Shown here piece after piece: positions 15,811 to 23,806 of a stretch of DNA of 64,000 nt; positions within the stretch are counted from its first letter, which is position 1; each line of letters begins with the position of its first letter. The notes under the pieces are model-generated. The model saw nothing but the letters and a program-made list of their open reading frames with translations. It was not told where the DNA came from and did not search any database. The position numbers and the translations under genes were made by a program. Origin of the DNA: a bacterium (lineage in GTDB: Bacteria; Desulfobacterota; Binatia; HRBIN30; CADEER01); the NCBI GenBank assembly GCA_030430165.1, contig JAUIGL010000016.1, positions 1-64,000 on the forward strand, written 5' to 3'.

Positions 15811-16695
15811 ATGAGCGAATCGTTCGTCCCGCTGACGCCGCGCGTCGGCGCCAAGGCAACGGTAGGCCGCGACGAGGTGCTCGACCCCGCCTTCGCCGGC
15901 GAGTGCCTCGACGCGCTCGAGCGCTACGGAGTCCTCCTCTTCCCCGAAGTCGGCTTCAGCGACGAGGAGCAGGTCGCCTTCAGCCGCAACCTCGGCGACG
16001 TGGTGCCGCAGGGGCCGACCCGTCCCGACGGCACCCAGGAGGTCGTCTTCAAGATCACGCTCGACCCGACCGAGAACCCCGCCGCCGAGTACCTGCGGGC
16101 GACCATCGACTGGCATATCGACGGGTTGTTCGAGGACGGACCGCCGGCGCGGGCGACCATGCTGAGCGCGCACCGTCTTTCGGCGGAGGGCGGCCAAACG
16201 GAATTCTGCAACACCTACGCGGCCTACGAAGATCTGCCCGAGGAGCAACGCCGCCACATCGAGTCACTGCGCGTGGTGCACAGCCTCGCGGCTTCGCAGC
16301 GCGCCACCAATCCGGATCCGAGCGAAGACGACCAGGCGCGCTGGCGCGAGGCGGAAGCGCGGCGCGATCGCACCGGCCGAGTCGGCGAGAAGGAGCACCC
16401 GCTGGTGTGGCGCCACGAGTCGGGGCGCAAGTCGCTGGTGCTCGGCATGAGCGTCGACCACGTCAGCGGCGCCAGCGACGCCGACAGCCGCCGCCTGATC
16501 GAGGAGCTGACCGCGCACGCGACGCGTCGCGAGAACGTATATCGCCACGAATGGAAAGTCGGCGATCTTCTCATATGGGACAACTGCGGAGTGATGCATC
16601 GGGCGGTGCCCTACGCAGCCGATTCCGGCCGCATGATGCATCGCACGGTTCTGCGCGGCGTCGAGACGATCAACGGCGTCGCCGGAGCCAACTGA
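15811..16695 (+). CDS. TauD/TfdA family Fe(II)/2-oxoglutarate dioxygenase
   Basis: 294 residues of the taurine/2,4-D dioxygenase family, which couples 2-oxoglutarate decarboxylation to hydroxylation of a small acid or ether. The iron facial triad is visible: His102 and Asp104 in TIDWHIDG, and His263 in DNCGVMHRA. An Arg for 2-oxoglutarate follows in MMHRTVLRG (Arg278 or Arg282). GGAGGAAACG precedes ATG 15811, 11 bases after the AKR stop and 3 bases before the next SDR, so it is clearly within the operon. A much longer open frame upstream overlaps the AKR and is not coding. Hydroxylation of an unactivated carbon, followed by the adjacent SDR, is a reasonable two-step reading. Confidence 0.88.
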   Translation: MSESFVPLTPRVGAKATVGRDEVLDPAFAGECLDALERYGVLLFPEVGFSDEEQVAFSRNLGDVVPQGPTRPDGTQEVVFKITLDPTENPAAEYLRATIDWHIDGLFEDGPPARATMLSAHRLSAEGGQTEFCNTYAAYEDLPEEQRRHIESLRVVHSLAASQRATNPDPSEDDQARWREAEARRDRTGRVGEKEHPLVWRHESGRKSLVLGMSVDHVSGASDADSRRLIEELTAHATRRENVYRHEWKVGDLLIWDNCGVMHRAVPYAADSGRMMHRTVLRGVETINGVAGAN

Positions 16696-16698
16696 TCC

Positions 16699-17481
16699 AT
16701 GGCAGGCGAGCTCTCCGGCAAAGTCGCCGTCGTCACCGGCGGCGCCAGCGGCCTCGGGCGCGCGACCGCGGAGCTGTTCGCCGAAGAGGGCGCCCGGGTC
16801 GTCGTCGCCGACATCGACTCTGAAAAAGGAGAGGAGCTGGCGGCGCGCCACGGCGACACGGTCGCCTTCAAGCGGACCGACGTCGCCGACGCCGACCAGG
16901 TGCAGGCTGTGGTGGACTTCGCGGTCGCCACGTTCGGCGGCCTCCACGTCATGGTCAACAACGCCGGGATCCCGAGCGCCATGACGCCCTTCCTGAAGGA
17001 CGATCTGAGCGACTTTCAAAAGGTGATCGGGGTCAACTTGTTCGGCGTCATGGTCGGCTGCCAGCGCGCCGCCCGCCACATGAAGCGACACGGCGGCGGC
17101 TCGATCATCAACACTTCCTCGATCGCCGGGATCAATCCCGGCGGCGGAGTGATGAGCTACCGCGCCTCCAAGGCCGCGGTCATCCACCTCACCCGCTGTC
17201 TCGCAATCGACCTCGCCGACCACGGCATCCGCGTCAACTGCATCGCCCCGGGCCTCATTCCGACCGACATCGCCGACTTCGATCGCGCCCCGGTGCGGCG
17301 CCTGCTGCAACCGCTCGAACGCGAGGGGACGCCGAAAGACGTCGCCTATGCGGCGCTCTTTCTCGCCGGCGACCGTTCGGCGCAAACCACCGGCACGGTG
17401 TTTCCGGTCGACGGCGGCGCCACCGTCGGCGCGCCGACCCACCGGGCGATGGCGGCACTGACGCCGCAGAAGAAAGGCTGA
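16699..17481 (+). CDS. Short-chain dehydrogenase/reductase
   Basis: 260 residues, a classical SDR. TGGASGLG (13-20) is the cofactor loop, VNNAGIP the central strand, NTSSIAG the catalytic Ser and YRASKAAV the Tyr-x3-Lys. Asp in VVVADIDSEKG at the end of strand 2 suggests NAD rather than NADP. It starts 3 bases after the dioxygenase stop and ends 4 bases before the amidohydrolase start, so it is part of the TetR-divergent operon. Likely oxidises the alcohol formed by the dioxygenase. Confidence 0.9.
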   Translation: MAGELSGKVAVVTGGASGLGRATAELFAEEGARVVVADIDSEKGEELAARHGDTVAFKRTDVADADQVQAVVDFAVATFGGLHVMVNNAGIPSAMTPFLKDDLSDFQKVIGVNLFGVMVGCQRAARHMKRHGGGSIINTSSIAGINPGGGVMSYRASKAAVIHLTRCLAIDLADHGIRVNCIAPGLIPTDIADFDRAPVRRLLQPLEREGTPKDVAYAALFLAGDRSAQTTGTVFPVDGGATVGAPTHRAMAALTPQKKG

Positions 17482-17485
17482 GCCG

Positions 17486-19141
17486 ATGCCAGCGGATATC
17501 GTCATCCGGGGAGGTACGGTCTACGACGGCAGCGGCTCGCCCGGTGAGCGTGCCGACGTCGCCATCGACGGGTCGGTCATCCGCGAGATCGGTCCAGACC
17601 TGCGCGGCGAGCTCGAGCTCGACGCGACCGGCTGCGCCGTCGCGCCGGGCTTCATCGACGTCCACACGCACTACGACGCCCAGGTGTTCTGGGACCCCGC
17701 GCTCCGCCCCTCGTCGTCGCACGGCGTCACCACCGTCGTCGCCGGCAACTGCGGCTTCGCGATCGCACCGACCAGGCCCGAGCACCACGACGTGATCGTG
17801 CGCACCCTGGAGAACGTCGAGGACATGGATCCGGCGACCCTGACCGCCGGCATCGCCTGGGAATTCGAGACGTTTCCCGAGTACATGGAGCTGGTCAAGC
17901 GCCGCGGCACCCTGATCAACTACACCGCCTACATCGGCCACTCCCCGTTGCGCCTCTACGTGATGGGCGACGACGCCTACGAGCGCGCCGCCAACGCCGA
18001 CGAGATCGAGCGCATGTGCCAGCTCGTCACCGAGGCAATCGAGGCCGGCGCCGCTGGATTCTCGACCAGCTTTTCGTTCGCCCACCGCGGAGTCGACGGC
18101 AAGCCGGTGCCGAGTCGCTTCGCCGAACGCGACGAGGTCGAGGCCCTCTTCCTCGCCGCCGGCAAGACCGGCAAGGGAGTGGTCCTCGCCACACCGGGCC
18201 GACAGTGCAGCTACCCCGACTTCTACGAGCTGCAGCCACGCATCGGCCGCCCCTTCACCTGGCCGCTGTTCGCCGCCCCCGACGGCAAGCACCGCCCGCA
18301 ACTCGAGCTGCACGAGAAGAGCCTGGCCGAGGACGTCCAGGTGTGGCCGCAAGTGACCCCGCGACCGCTCACCATGCAGTTCACCATGGCCGACGCCTAC
18401 AACCTCAACGTCGGCAAGGTCTTCGGCGAGCTCCTCGAGCGCAGCCGCGACGCCCGCATCGCCGCCTACCGCGATGCCGCGTGGCGCCAGCGTGCCGCGG
18501 CGGATCTCGAGCAGGCGGAGATGAAGCCTCGCTGGGAGACCTTCGAAGTCTCCGAGTCGCAGCTCTTTCCCGAGCTCGAGGGCCGGCGCGTCGTCGACCT
18601 GGCGCGCGAGCGAGGCTGCAGCCCGCTCGACGTCATGTGCGAGATCGCGCTCGCCGAGGATCTCAAGACGCGCTTTCGCGCCTACATCGCCAACGACGAG
18701 GTCGAGGCGGTTCGCGATCTGTTGACCCACGACCGGGTCGTGCTCGGCCTCTCCGACGCCGGCGCCCACGTCGACCAGCTGTGCGACGCGCCGCTCTACA
18801 CCGATCTGCTCGGCAAGTGGGTGCGCGAGCGAGCGTTGATGCCGCTCGAGAAAGCGGTTCGCAAGCTGAGCGGCGAAGCCGCCGACCTCTTCGGCTTCGC
18901 CCGCAGGGGCTACGTGCGCGAAGGCTATTGGGCCGACATCTGCGTCTTCGACCCGGAGACCGTGGATCCGGGGCCGCTGCGCCGGGTGCGCGACTTTCCC
19001 GCCGATGCCGAACGGCTCACCGCGGAGGAGCCGAGGGGGGTGCGGCACGTGCTGGTCAACGGCACGCCGATCCGCACCGACGAACACTCGCGCCTCGATT
19101 CACTGGAGACGCGGCCCGGCATGTGGCCGGAGATCGCCTGA
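17486..19141 (+). CDS. N-acyl-D-amino-acid deacylase-like amidohydrolase
   Basis: 551 residues resembling D-aminoacylase / N-acyl-D-glutamate deacylase of the amidohydrolase superfamily. Metal-site residues are visible: His60 and His62 in FIDVHTHYD, Cys89 in AGNCGFAIAP (the family's zinc-bridging Cys), His in YIGHSPLR and Asp in LSDAGAHVDQ. The N- and C-terminal strands make the usual small beta-sandwich (DIVIRGGTVYDG start, ADICVFDPETV near the end). The family removes N-acyl groups, but many genomic members sit in catabolic operons with no known substrate. It is coupled to the upstream SDR (4 bases). A 71-base gap precedes the next SDR, which has its own GGAGGAG site. Confidence 0.85.
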   Translation: MPADIVIRGGTVYDGSGSPGERADVAIDGSVIREIGPDLRGELELDATGCAVAPGFIDVHTHYDAQVFWDPALRPSSSHGVTTVVAGNCGFAIAPTRPEHHDVIVRTLENVEDMDPATLTAGIAWEFETFPEYMELVKRRGTLINYTAYIGHSPLRLYVMGDDAYERAANADEIERMCQLVTEAIEAGAAGFSTSFSFAHRGVDGKPVPSRFAERDEVEALFLAAGKTGKGVVLATPGRQCSYPDFYELQPRIGRPFTWPLFAAPDGKHRPQLELHEKSLAEDVQVWPQVTPRPLTMQFTMADAYNLNVGKVFGELLERSRDARIAAYRDAAWRQRAAADLEQAEMKPRWETFEVSESQLFPELEGRRVVDLARERGCSPLDVMCEIALAEDLKTRFRAYIANDEVEAVRDLLTHDRVVLGLSDAGAHVDQLCDAPLYTDLLGKWVRERALMPLEKAVRKLSGEAADLFGFARRGYVREGYWADICVFDPETVDPGPLRRVRDFPADAERLTAEEPRGVRHVLVNGTPIRTDEHSRLDSLETRPGMWPEIA

Positions 19142-19212
19142 GTCGGCCTGGCTGCACATCGCAATCCGGCCCGGGCATCGTCGAACCAACGAAACGCACT
19201 GGAGGAGCTCCA

Positions 19213-19956
19213 ATGGGACTGCTGGACGGTAAAGTAGCCGTAATCACCGGAGCTGGCTCCGGGATGGGGAAATCTTCGACCAAGGTCTTTGCGCGCGAAG
19301 GCGCCAAGGTCGTCGCCGCCGACATCAGTGGCGCCGAGGAGACGACCGCCGCCGAGGTCGGCGACGCGGTGGTGCCGGTGCACTGCGACGTTTCCAAGGA
19401 AGCGGACGTCGAGGCCATGGTCGCCAAGGCGGTGGAGACGTTCGGACGGGTCGACGCTCTATTGAACGTCGCCGGCATCGGCACCGGTGGCCTCATCGCC
19501 CACATCAAGATGGAGGACTACGACAAGGTCATGGACGTCGACATGCGCGGCGTCCTGCTCGGCATGAAGTACGGAATCCGGGCGATGCTCGACAGCGGCG
19601 GCGGGTCGATCATCAACTGGTCGTCGGTCGGCGGCCTCAACGCGGTGCCGTTCGGCACCAGCGTCTACTCGGCAGCCAAGGCGGCGGTGATCTCGGCAAC
19701 CAAGTCGGCCGCCGCCGAGTACGGGCCCAAGGGCATCCGCGCCAACGCGATCTGCCCGGGGTTCATCCTCTCCGAGATCATGGGCGAGAGCGGCGCCAAG
19801 AAGATGCCGGAGATGGCGCAGAAAGCCGCGCTCAAGCGCGCCGGTCAGCCGCACGAGGTCGCCGAGGTCGCGGCCTTTCTCGCGTCGGACCGGGCGTCCT
19901 ATCTGAGCGGCGCGATCATCCCGGTCGACGGCGGCTGGTCCGCCTGCCTCGCCTGA
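19213..19956 (+). CDS. Short-chain dehydrogenase/reductase (glucose/3-oxoacyl-ACP type)
   Basis: 247 residues. TGAGSGMGKSS (about 13-23) is the dinucleotide loop, LNVAGIG replaces NNAG, WSSVGGL holds the Ser and YSAAKAAV the Tyr-x3-Lys. The C-terminal SGAIIPVDGGWSA is classical. ATG 19213 with GGAGGAGCTCCA in front was chosen over the long upstream frame that overlaps the amidohydrolase. Last gene of the TetR-divergent operon and convergent with the CoA transferase, whose stop is only 12 bases away. A ketone/alcohol interconversion is expected; substrate unknown. Confidence 0.88.
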   Translation: MGLLDGKVAVITGAGSGMGKSSTKVFAREGAKVVAADISGAEETTAAEVGDAVVPVHCDVSKEADVEAMVAKAVETFGRVDALLNVAGIGTGGLIAHIKMEDYDKVMDVDMRGVLLGMKYGIRAMLDSGGGSIINWSSVGGLNAVPFGTSVYSAAKAAVISATKSAAAEYGPKGIRANAICPGFILSEIMGESGAKKMPEMAQKAALKRAGQPHEVAEVAAFLASDRASYLSGAIIPVDGGWSACLA

Positions 19957-19968
19957 CCCGCGCGCCGG

Positions 19969-22389
19969 TCAATCGAAGACGCCGGCCTGGCGCAGCTCTT
20001 CGTACTCTCCACGGTCGATGCCGAGCAGATCGCAGTAGACCCGTTCGCTGTCGGCGCCGAGGCACGGCGCCGGAGCGTCGAAAACCATCGGCGAGCCGGC
20101 GAAACGCAACCCGTTCGCCTCGACCATGTAGTCGCCGAGCGCCGGGTGGCGCAGCACCCTGAAGTGCTCGCGATGCGCCAGCTGCGGGTCGTCGCGCACG
20201 TCTTGCAGGTCGGCCACCGTCGCCGCGTCGAGGCCCGCCTGCTGCAGCCGCGCGGCGAGCGCGCCGGCCTCCTGCGGCGCCGTCCACTCGGCGATCTGGC
20301 GCTCGATCGAGTCGATCGCCGCGAAGCGGCCCTCGACGCTCGCCAAGCTCGGATCGGTCGCCCACTCGGGGCGTCCCATGACGCCGCAAAGAGTCTCCCA
20401 GTCGCGGTCGTCGTGCACCGCCAACGCAACCCAGCGATCCTCGCCGGCGGCGGGGAAGGTGCCGTGCGGGACCGCGCGCGTCGAGCGGTTGCCGATGCGC
20501 CCAAAGGTCTCGCCGGACGCCTGGTAGGCGAGCAGCCACTCGGTCAGGCTGTAGACGCCGGTCTCGACCTGCGAGAGATCGATGTACGCGCCCTCGCCGG
20601 TGCGCGAGCGCCGCAACAGGGCGGCGACGATCGCCGTCGCGGCGAAGCGCGGCGAAAGGGAATCGGTCACCGTGCCGAACGGCCCGAGCGGCGCCCGGTC
20701 GGGCCAGCCGGTGAGGTAGTTGAACCCGGCGAGAGCCGAGCCCTGCCCGCCGAAGCCGGGATAGGCGCGCTCCGGCCCGGTCTGCCCCCAGAGGCACGTG
20801 CTCACCATCACCAGCCCGGGATTTCGCTGCGCCTGGGTCGCGTAATCGAGCTCCCACTTCTGCATGACACCGGGGGCGAAGTTCTCGATGACGACGTCGG
20901 CCCAGCCGACCAGCTTGTGGGCGAGCTCGACGCCGCGCGGATCCTTCAGATTGAGGCCGGCACTGAGCTTGTTGGGGTTGAGGCAGGCGAAGAAGATGCT
21001 GTGGTCGAGCTTGCCCGACCCGTCGTCGCGAATCGTGCGGAGAAAGTCCGGACGCCGTCGCGACTCGACCTTGACCACCGTCGCGCCCTGATCGCCGAAG
21101 TACCTCGTCGCCAGCGGCGCCGCCGCACCGGCGCCGAACTCGACCACCTTGAGACCGGCGAACAAGCCGGCACCGTCGGCGCGACCGGCCGGCGATGCCG
21201 GCTCGAAGCGATCCGCAGAGTCGAAACCAGCGCTGTCGCCGAGCCGCGGTAGCCCCGGTCGCACGCGGGCGAACGAGACCTTCGCGAAGCGTTCCGGGAT
21301 CGCTACCGGCTGATCGCCGCCCGGCACCTCGGCGCGGGTGAAAAACTCGCGCGCGGCGAGCTGCCGGCTGGCGAGAACCTCGCGTTCGGTGTTGCCCGGG
21401 GCAAGCATCAGGCGCCGCTCGCAGGCCGCCTGGTAGAGCTCGCTCATCGTCTTGGTGCGGAAGAGCTCGGCGAACGGCGCCGCCAGCTCGTCGACCTCGT
21501 CCTGGGTCAGCAGATTGTAGTTGTACTCGTCCCAGTCGCGCTGCTTGAGCGCCGGCGTCGCCATGCCGTGCTCGTCGAGATACTCGGTGATTGCAACCAG
21601 CCCCGGCACCCTCGCCTTGCCGCTGCGCAGAGCGAACGAAACGAACCCGTCCTTGCACGGCCAAATCTCCGGCTGAATCGTGTTGCCGGCGCGGTACGAG
21701 CTGCCGGCACGCTTGCCGCGGAAACCCGTCTCCGCCGTCTGCGCCGGCATCGACATGTTGGCCATCAGCATCGCCTCGTGCATCGAGACGTCGATGTGGT
21801 CGCCGGCTCCAGTGCGGTCGCGCTCCCACAACGCGGCGAGAATTCCGAACGCAGCTTCCGCGGCGGAGTGATAATGCGCCATCGGCATCGAGCACCGCAC
21901 CGGCGCCCGATCCGGGTCTCCGGTCAGATAGGCGTTGCCACAGGCGGCCATCACCGTCAGATCCGAACCGCGGCGGTCGCTGTACGGACCGGTCTGACCA
22001 AACGGGGTGATCGAACAGACGATCAGGCCGGGATTGCCGGCGCGCAGCTCGCGCGGATCGAATCCGATCCCCGCCAGCTTTCCGGGCGGCAGCGTCTCGA
22101 TCAACACGTCGGCCGCGGCGGCGAGCTCGCGGAAGCGGGCCGCGCCGGCCGCGTCGTTCAAGTCCAACGTGGCGCCGCGCTTGCCCGAGTTGCGGGCGAT
22201 CCAGAATGCGCCGCGATCGGGATGCGCCTCTCCTCCGAAAAAGGGGCCGACCCCGCGCAACCGATCGCCTTCGGCGGATTCCACCTTGACGACGTCGGCG
22301 CCGAGATCGGCCAAGATTCGCCCGGCGAGCTGGCCGGTTTCGTCGGCCAGCTCGAGTACCCGCAATCCCTTCAAGCAGTCGTCATCCAT
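19969..22389 (-). CDS. Double CaiB/BaiF (class III) CoA transferase
   Basis: 806 residues, two class III CoA-transferase modules in one chain: about 1-370 and 408-806. Class III enzymes move CoA between carboxylic acids through an Asp-bound acyl intermediate and normally work as interlocked dimers, so the fusion may mimic a heterodimer. Module 1 has LADLGADVVKVES (28-40), the SITPFGQTGPY loop and an Asp at 143 (RGSDLTVMAACG), where the catalytic Asp is expected. Module 2 has FGDQGATVVKVES (431-443) and the WGQTGPE loop, but the aligned residue is Gly547 (FGGQGSALAG). ATG 22389 is preceded by AAGAAGG. It is divergent from a P450 with a 99-base shared promoter region, and would attach CoA to a P450-derived acid. 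Confidence 0.88.
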   Translation of the reverse strand: MDDDCLKGLRVLELADETGQLAGRILADLGADVVKVESAEGDRLRGVGPFFGGEAHPDRGAFWIARNSGKRGATLDLNDAAGAARFRELAAAADVLIETLPPGKLAGIGFDPRELRAGNPGLIVCSITPFGQTGPYSDRRGSDLTVMAACGNAYLTGDPDRAPVRCSMPMAHYHSAAEAAFGILAALWERDRTGAGDHIDVSMHEAMLMANMSMPAQTAETGFRGKRAGSSYRAGNTIQPEIWPCKDGFVSFALRSGKARVPGLVAITEYLDEHGMATPALKQRDWDEYNYNLLTQDEVDELAAPFAELFRTKTMSELYQAACERRLMLAPGNTEREVLASRQLAAREFFTRAEVPGGDQPVAIPERFAKVSFARVRPGLPRLGDSAGFDSADRFEPASPAGRADGAGLFAGLKVVEFGAGAAAPLATRYFGDQGATVVKVESRRRPDFLRTIRDDGSGKLDHSIFFACLNPNKLSAGLNLKDPRGVELAHKLVGWADVVIENFAPGVMQKWELDYATQAQRNPGLVMVSTCLWGQTGPERAYPGFGGQGSALAGFNYLTGWPDRAPLGPFGTVTDSLSPRFAATAIVAALLRRSRTGEGAYIDLSQVETGVYSLTEWLLAYQASGETFGRIGNRSTRAVPHGTFPAAGEDRWVALAVHDDRDWETLCGVMGRPEWATDPSLASVEGRFAAIDSIERQIAEWTAPQEAGALAARLQQAGLDAATVADLQDVRDDPQLAHREHFRVLRHPALGDYMVEANGLRFAGSPMVFDAPAPCLGADSERVYCDLLGIDRGEYEELRQAGVFD

Positions 22390-22450
22390 ACAACAGCCTT
22401 CTTGCTCTCGATCCTAGCAGCCTGTTTTCCAACCTGCCGAACGCTTTCTC

Positions 22451-22479
22451 TTGATCTGACGAGAACAGCACTTTACAAA
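22451..22479 (+). promoter_or_regulatory. Candidate promoter of the P450 at 22489 (possibly leaderless)
   Basis: TTGATC (22451-22456) and TACAAA (22474-22479) are 17 bases apart. The -10 ends ten bases before the first ATG of the P450, and no ribosome site lies between, so transcription may begin at or next to the start codon. The -10 lies in CTTTACAAAATGTAG, an AT-rich island in GC-rich DNA. Confidence 0.45.
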
Positions 22480-22488
22480 ATGTAGCAT

Positions 22489-23718
22489 ATGATGACCAAC
22501 GGCGTCGATCCACTCGATCTCGTCGACCCCGCGCGCTACGCCCGCGACGGCTACCCGGACGCGGCGTGGACGCGGCTGCGCGCCGAAGCGCCGATCGCCT
22601 ACTTCGAGCCCGAGGGGTACCGGCCGTTCTGGGCGCTGACCAAGCACGCGGACATCGTCGCGGTCGCGTCTCAGCCGACCCGTTTCTCGAGCGCGCAGGG
22701 CATCACCATCGTTCGCGCCAGCGCGCGCTTCCACCCGGTCGAGATGGTCGTCACCCTCGATCCGCCGCGGCACGGGCCGATGCGCCGCGTCGCCAGCCGG
22801 CGCTTCACGCCGCGCGCGTTGCGGGCGCAGGCCGAGGAGGTCGAGCGCATTACGCTGGAAATTCTCGACCAGGCGTCGACCGACGGCGAGGTCCGCGACT
22901 GCGACTTCGTCGAAGCGGTCGCCGCACCCCTCCCCCTGGCGGTGATCGCGTGGGTGGTCGGCGCGCCGCGCGAGGACTGGAAGCTGCTCTACCGCCTGAC
23001 CAACGAAGTGATCGGCAAAGACGACCCGGAGTACCGGCGCCCGGGCGAGTCGCCCGGACAGACGATGATGCGCGCGCGTGGCGAGATCCACGCCTACATG
23101 GGTAGGTTGATCGAGCAGCGACGCGGCGACCCCAAGGACGATCTGGTCAGCGACCTGATCCGCGCCGAGATCGACGGCGAGCCGCTCAGCGAACAACAGC
23201 TCCTCGCCTACTGCGAGCTGATGGTCGAGGCGGGCAACGAGACGACGCGCAACGCGATCAGTCGCGGCCTGCTCGCGTTCTGCGAGCACCGCGGAGAATG
23301 GGAGCGACTGCGCGCCAACCCGGAGCTGTTGCCCGACGCCGTCGAGGAGATCCTCCGCTGGGTCAGCCCGATCGCACACTTCACGCGAACCGCGACCGAG
23401 GACTGCGAGGTCAAAGGCTTCGACATCCGCGAAGGCGATCAGGTCGCGCTGTTCTGGGCCTCGGCCAATCGCGACGAGGAGGTCTTCGAGGATCCCTTCG
23501 AATTTCGCATCGACCGTCGTCCCAACCCGCACCTCGCCTTCGGTGTCGGCGAGCACTTCTGCATGGGCGCGCACGTCGCCCGCGTCGAGCTCGAGGCGAT
23601 CTTCCGCCACCTCCTGGGGCGGCTGAAGTCCTTCGAGGTCTCGGGACCGATCGAGCGCTTGAGCTCGGCCGTCAACGGCGGGCTCAAGCATCTACCGCTG
23701 CGCTACCAGCTCGACTGA
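22489..23718 (+). CDS. Cytochrome P450
   Basis: 409 residues. Motifs: DPPRHGPMRRVASRRFTP (about 91-108, C-helix region), EAGNETTRNAIS in the I-helix (247-258), ExxR in the K-helix (VEEILRW) and the haem loop FGVGEHFCMGAH with Cys358. It is not a close copy of the other two P450s. The N-terminal pattern (DPLDLVDPARYARDGYPDAAWTRLR) is the one also preserved in the P450 fragment at 54225. A second in-frame ATG lies one codon downstream at 22492. Divergent from the double CoA transferase and 88 bases upstream of a molybdenum hydroxylase large subunit. No ferredoxin or reductase is in the window. Likely hydroxylates the substrate of the neighbouring CoA-dependent pathway. Confidence 0.92.
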   Translation: MMTNGVDPLDLVDPARYARDGYPDAAWTRLRAEAPIAYFEPEGYRPFWALTKHADIVAVASQPTRFSSAQGITIVRASARFHPVEMVVTLDPPRHGPMRRVASRRFTPRALRAQAEEVERITLEILDQASTDGEVRDCDFVEAVAAPLPLAVIAWVVGAPREDWKLLYRLTNEVIGKDDPEYRRPGESPGQTMMRARGEIHAYMGRLIEQRRGDPKDDLVSDLIRAEIDGEPLSEQQLLAYCELMVEAGNETTRNAISRGLLAFCEHRGEWERLRANPELLPDAVEEILRWVSPIAHFTRTATEDCEVKGFDIREGDQVALFWASANRDEEVFEDPFEFRIDRRPNPHLAFGVGEHFCMGAHVARVELEAIFRHLLGRLKSFEVSGPIERLSSAVNGGLKHLPLRYQLD

Positions 23719-23806
23719 TGCACGGAAATCGGAGTGACCTCCCCTTGAAGCCCGCGCCATTCGAACCGCACGTACCGGAGACGGTGGCGCGACGAGGTCT
23801 CTCGGC

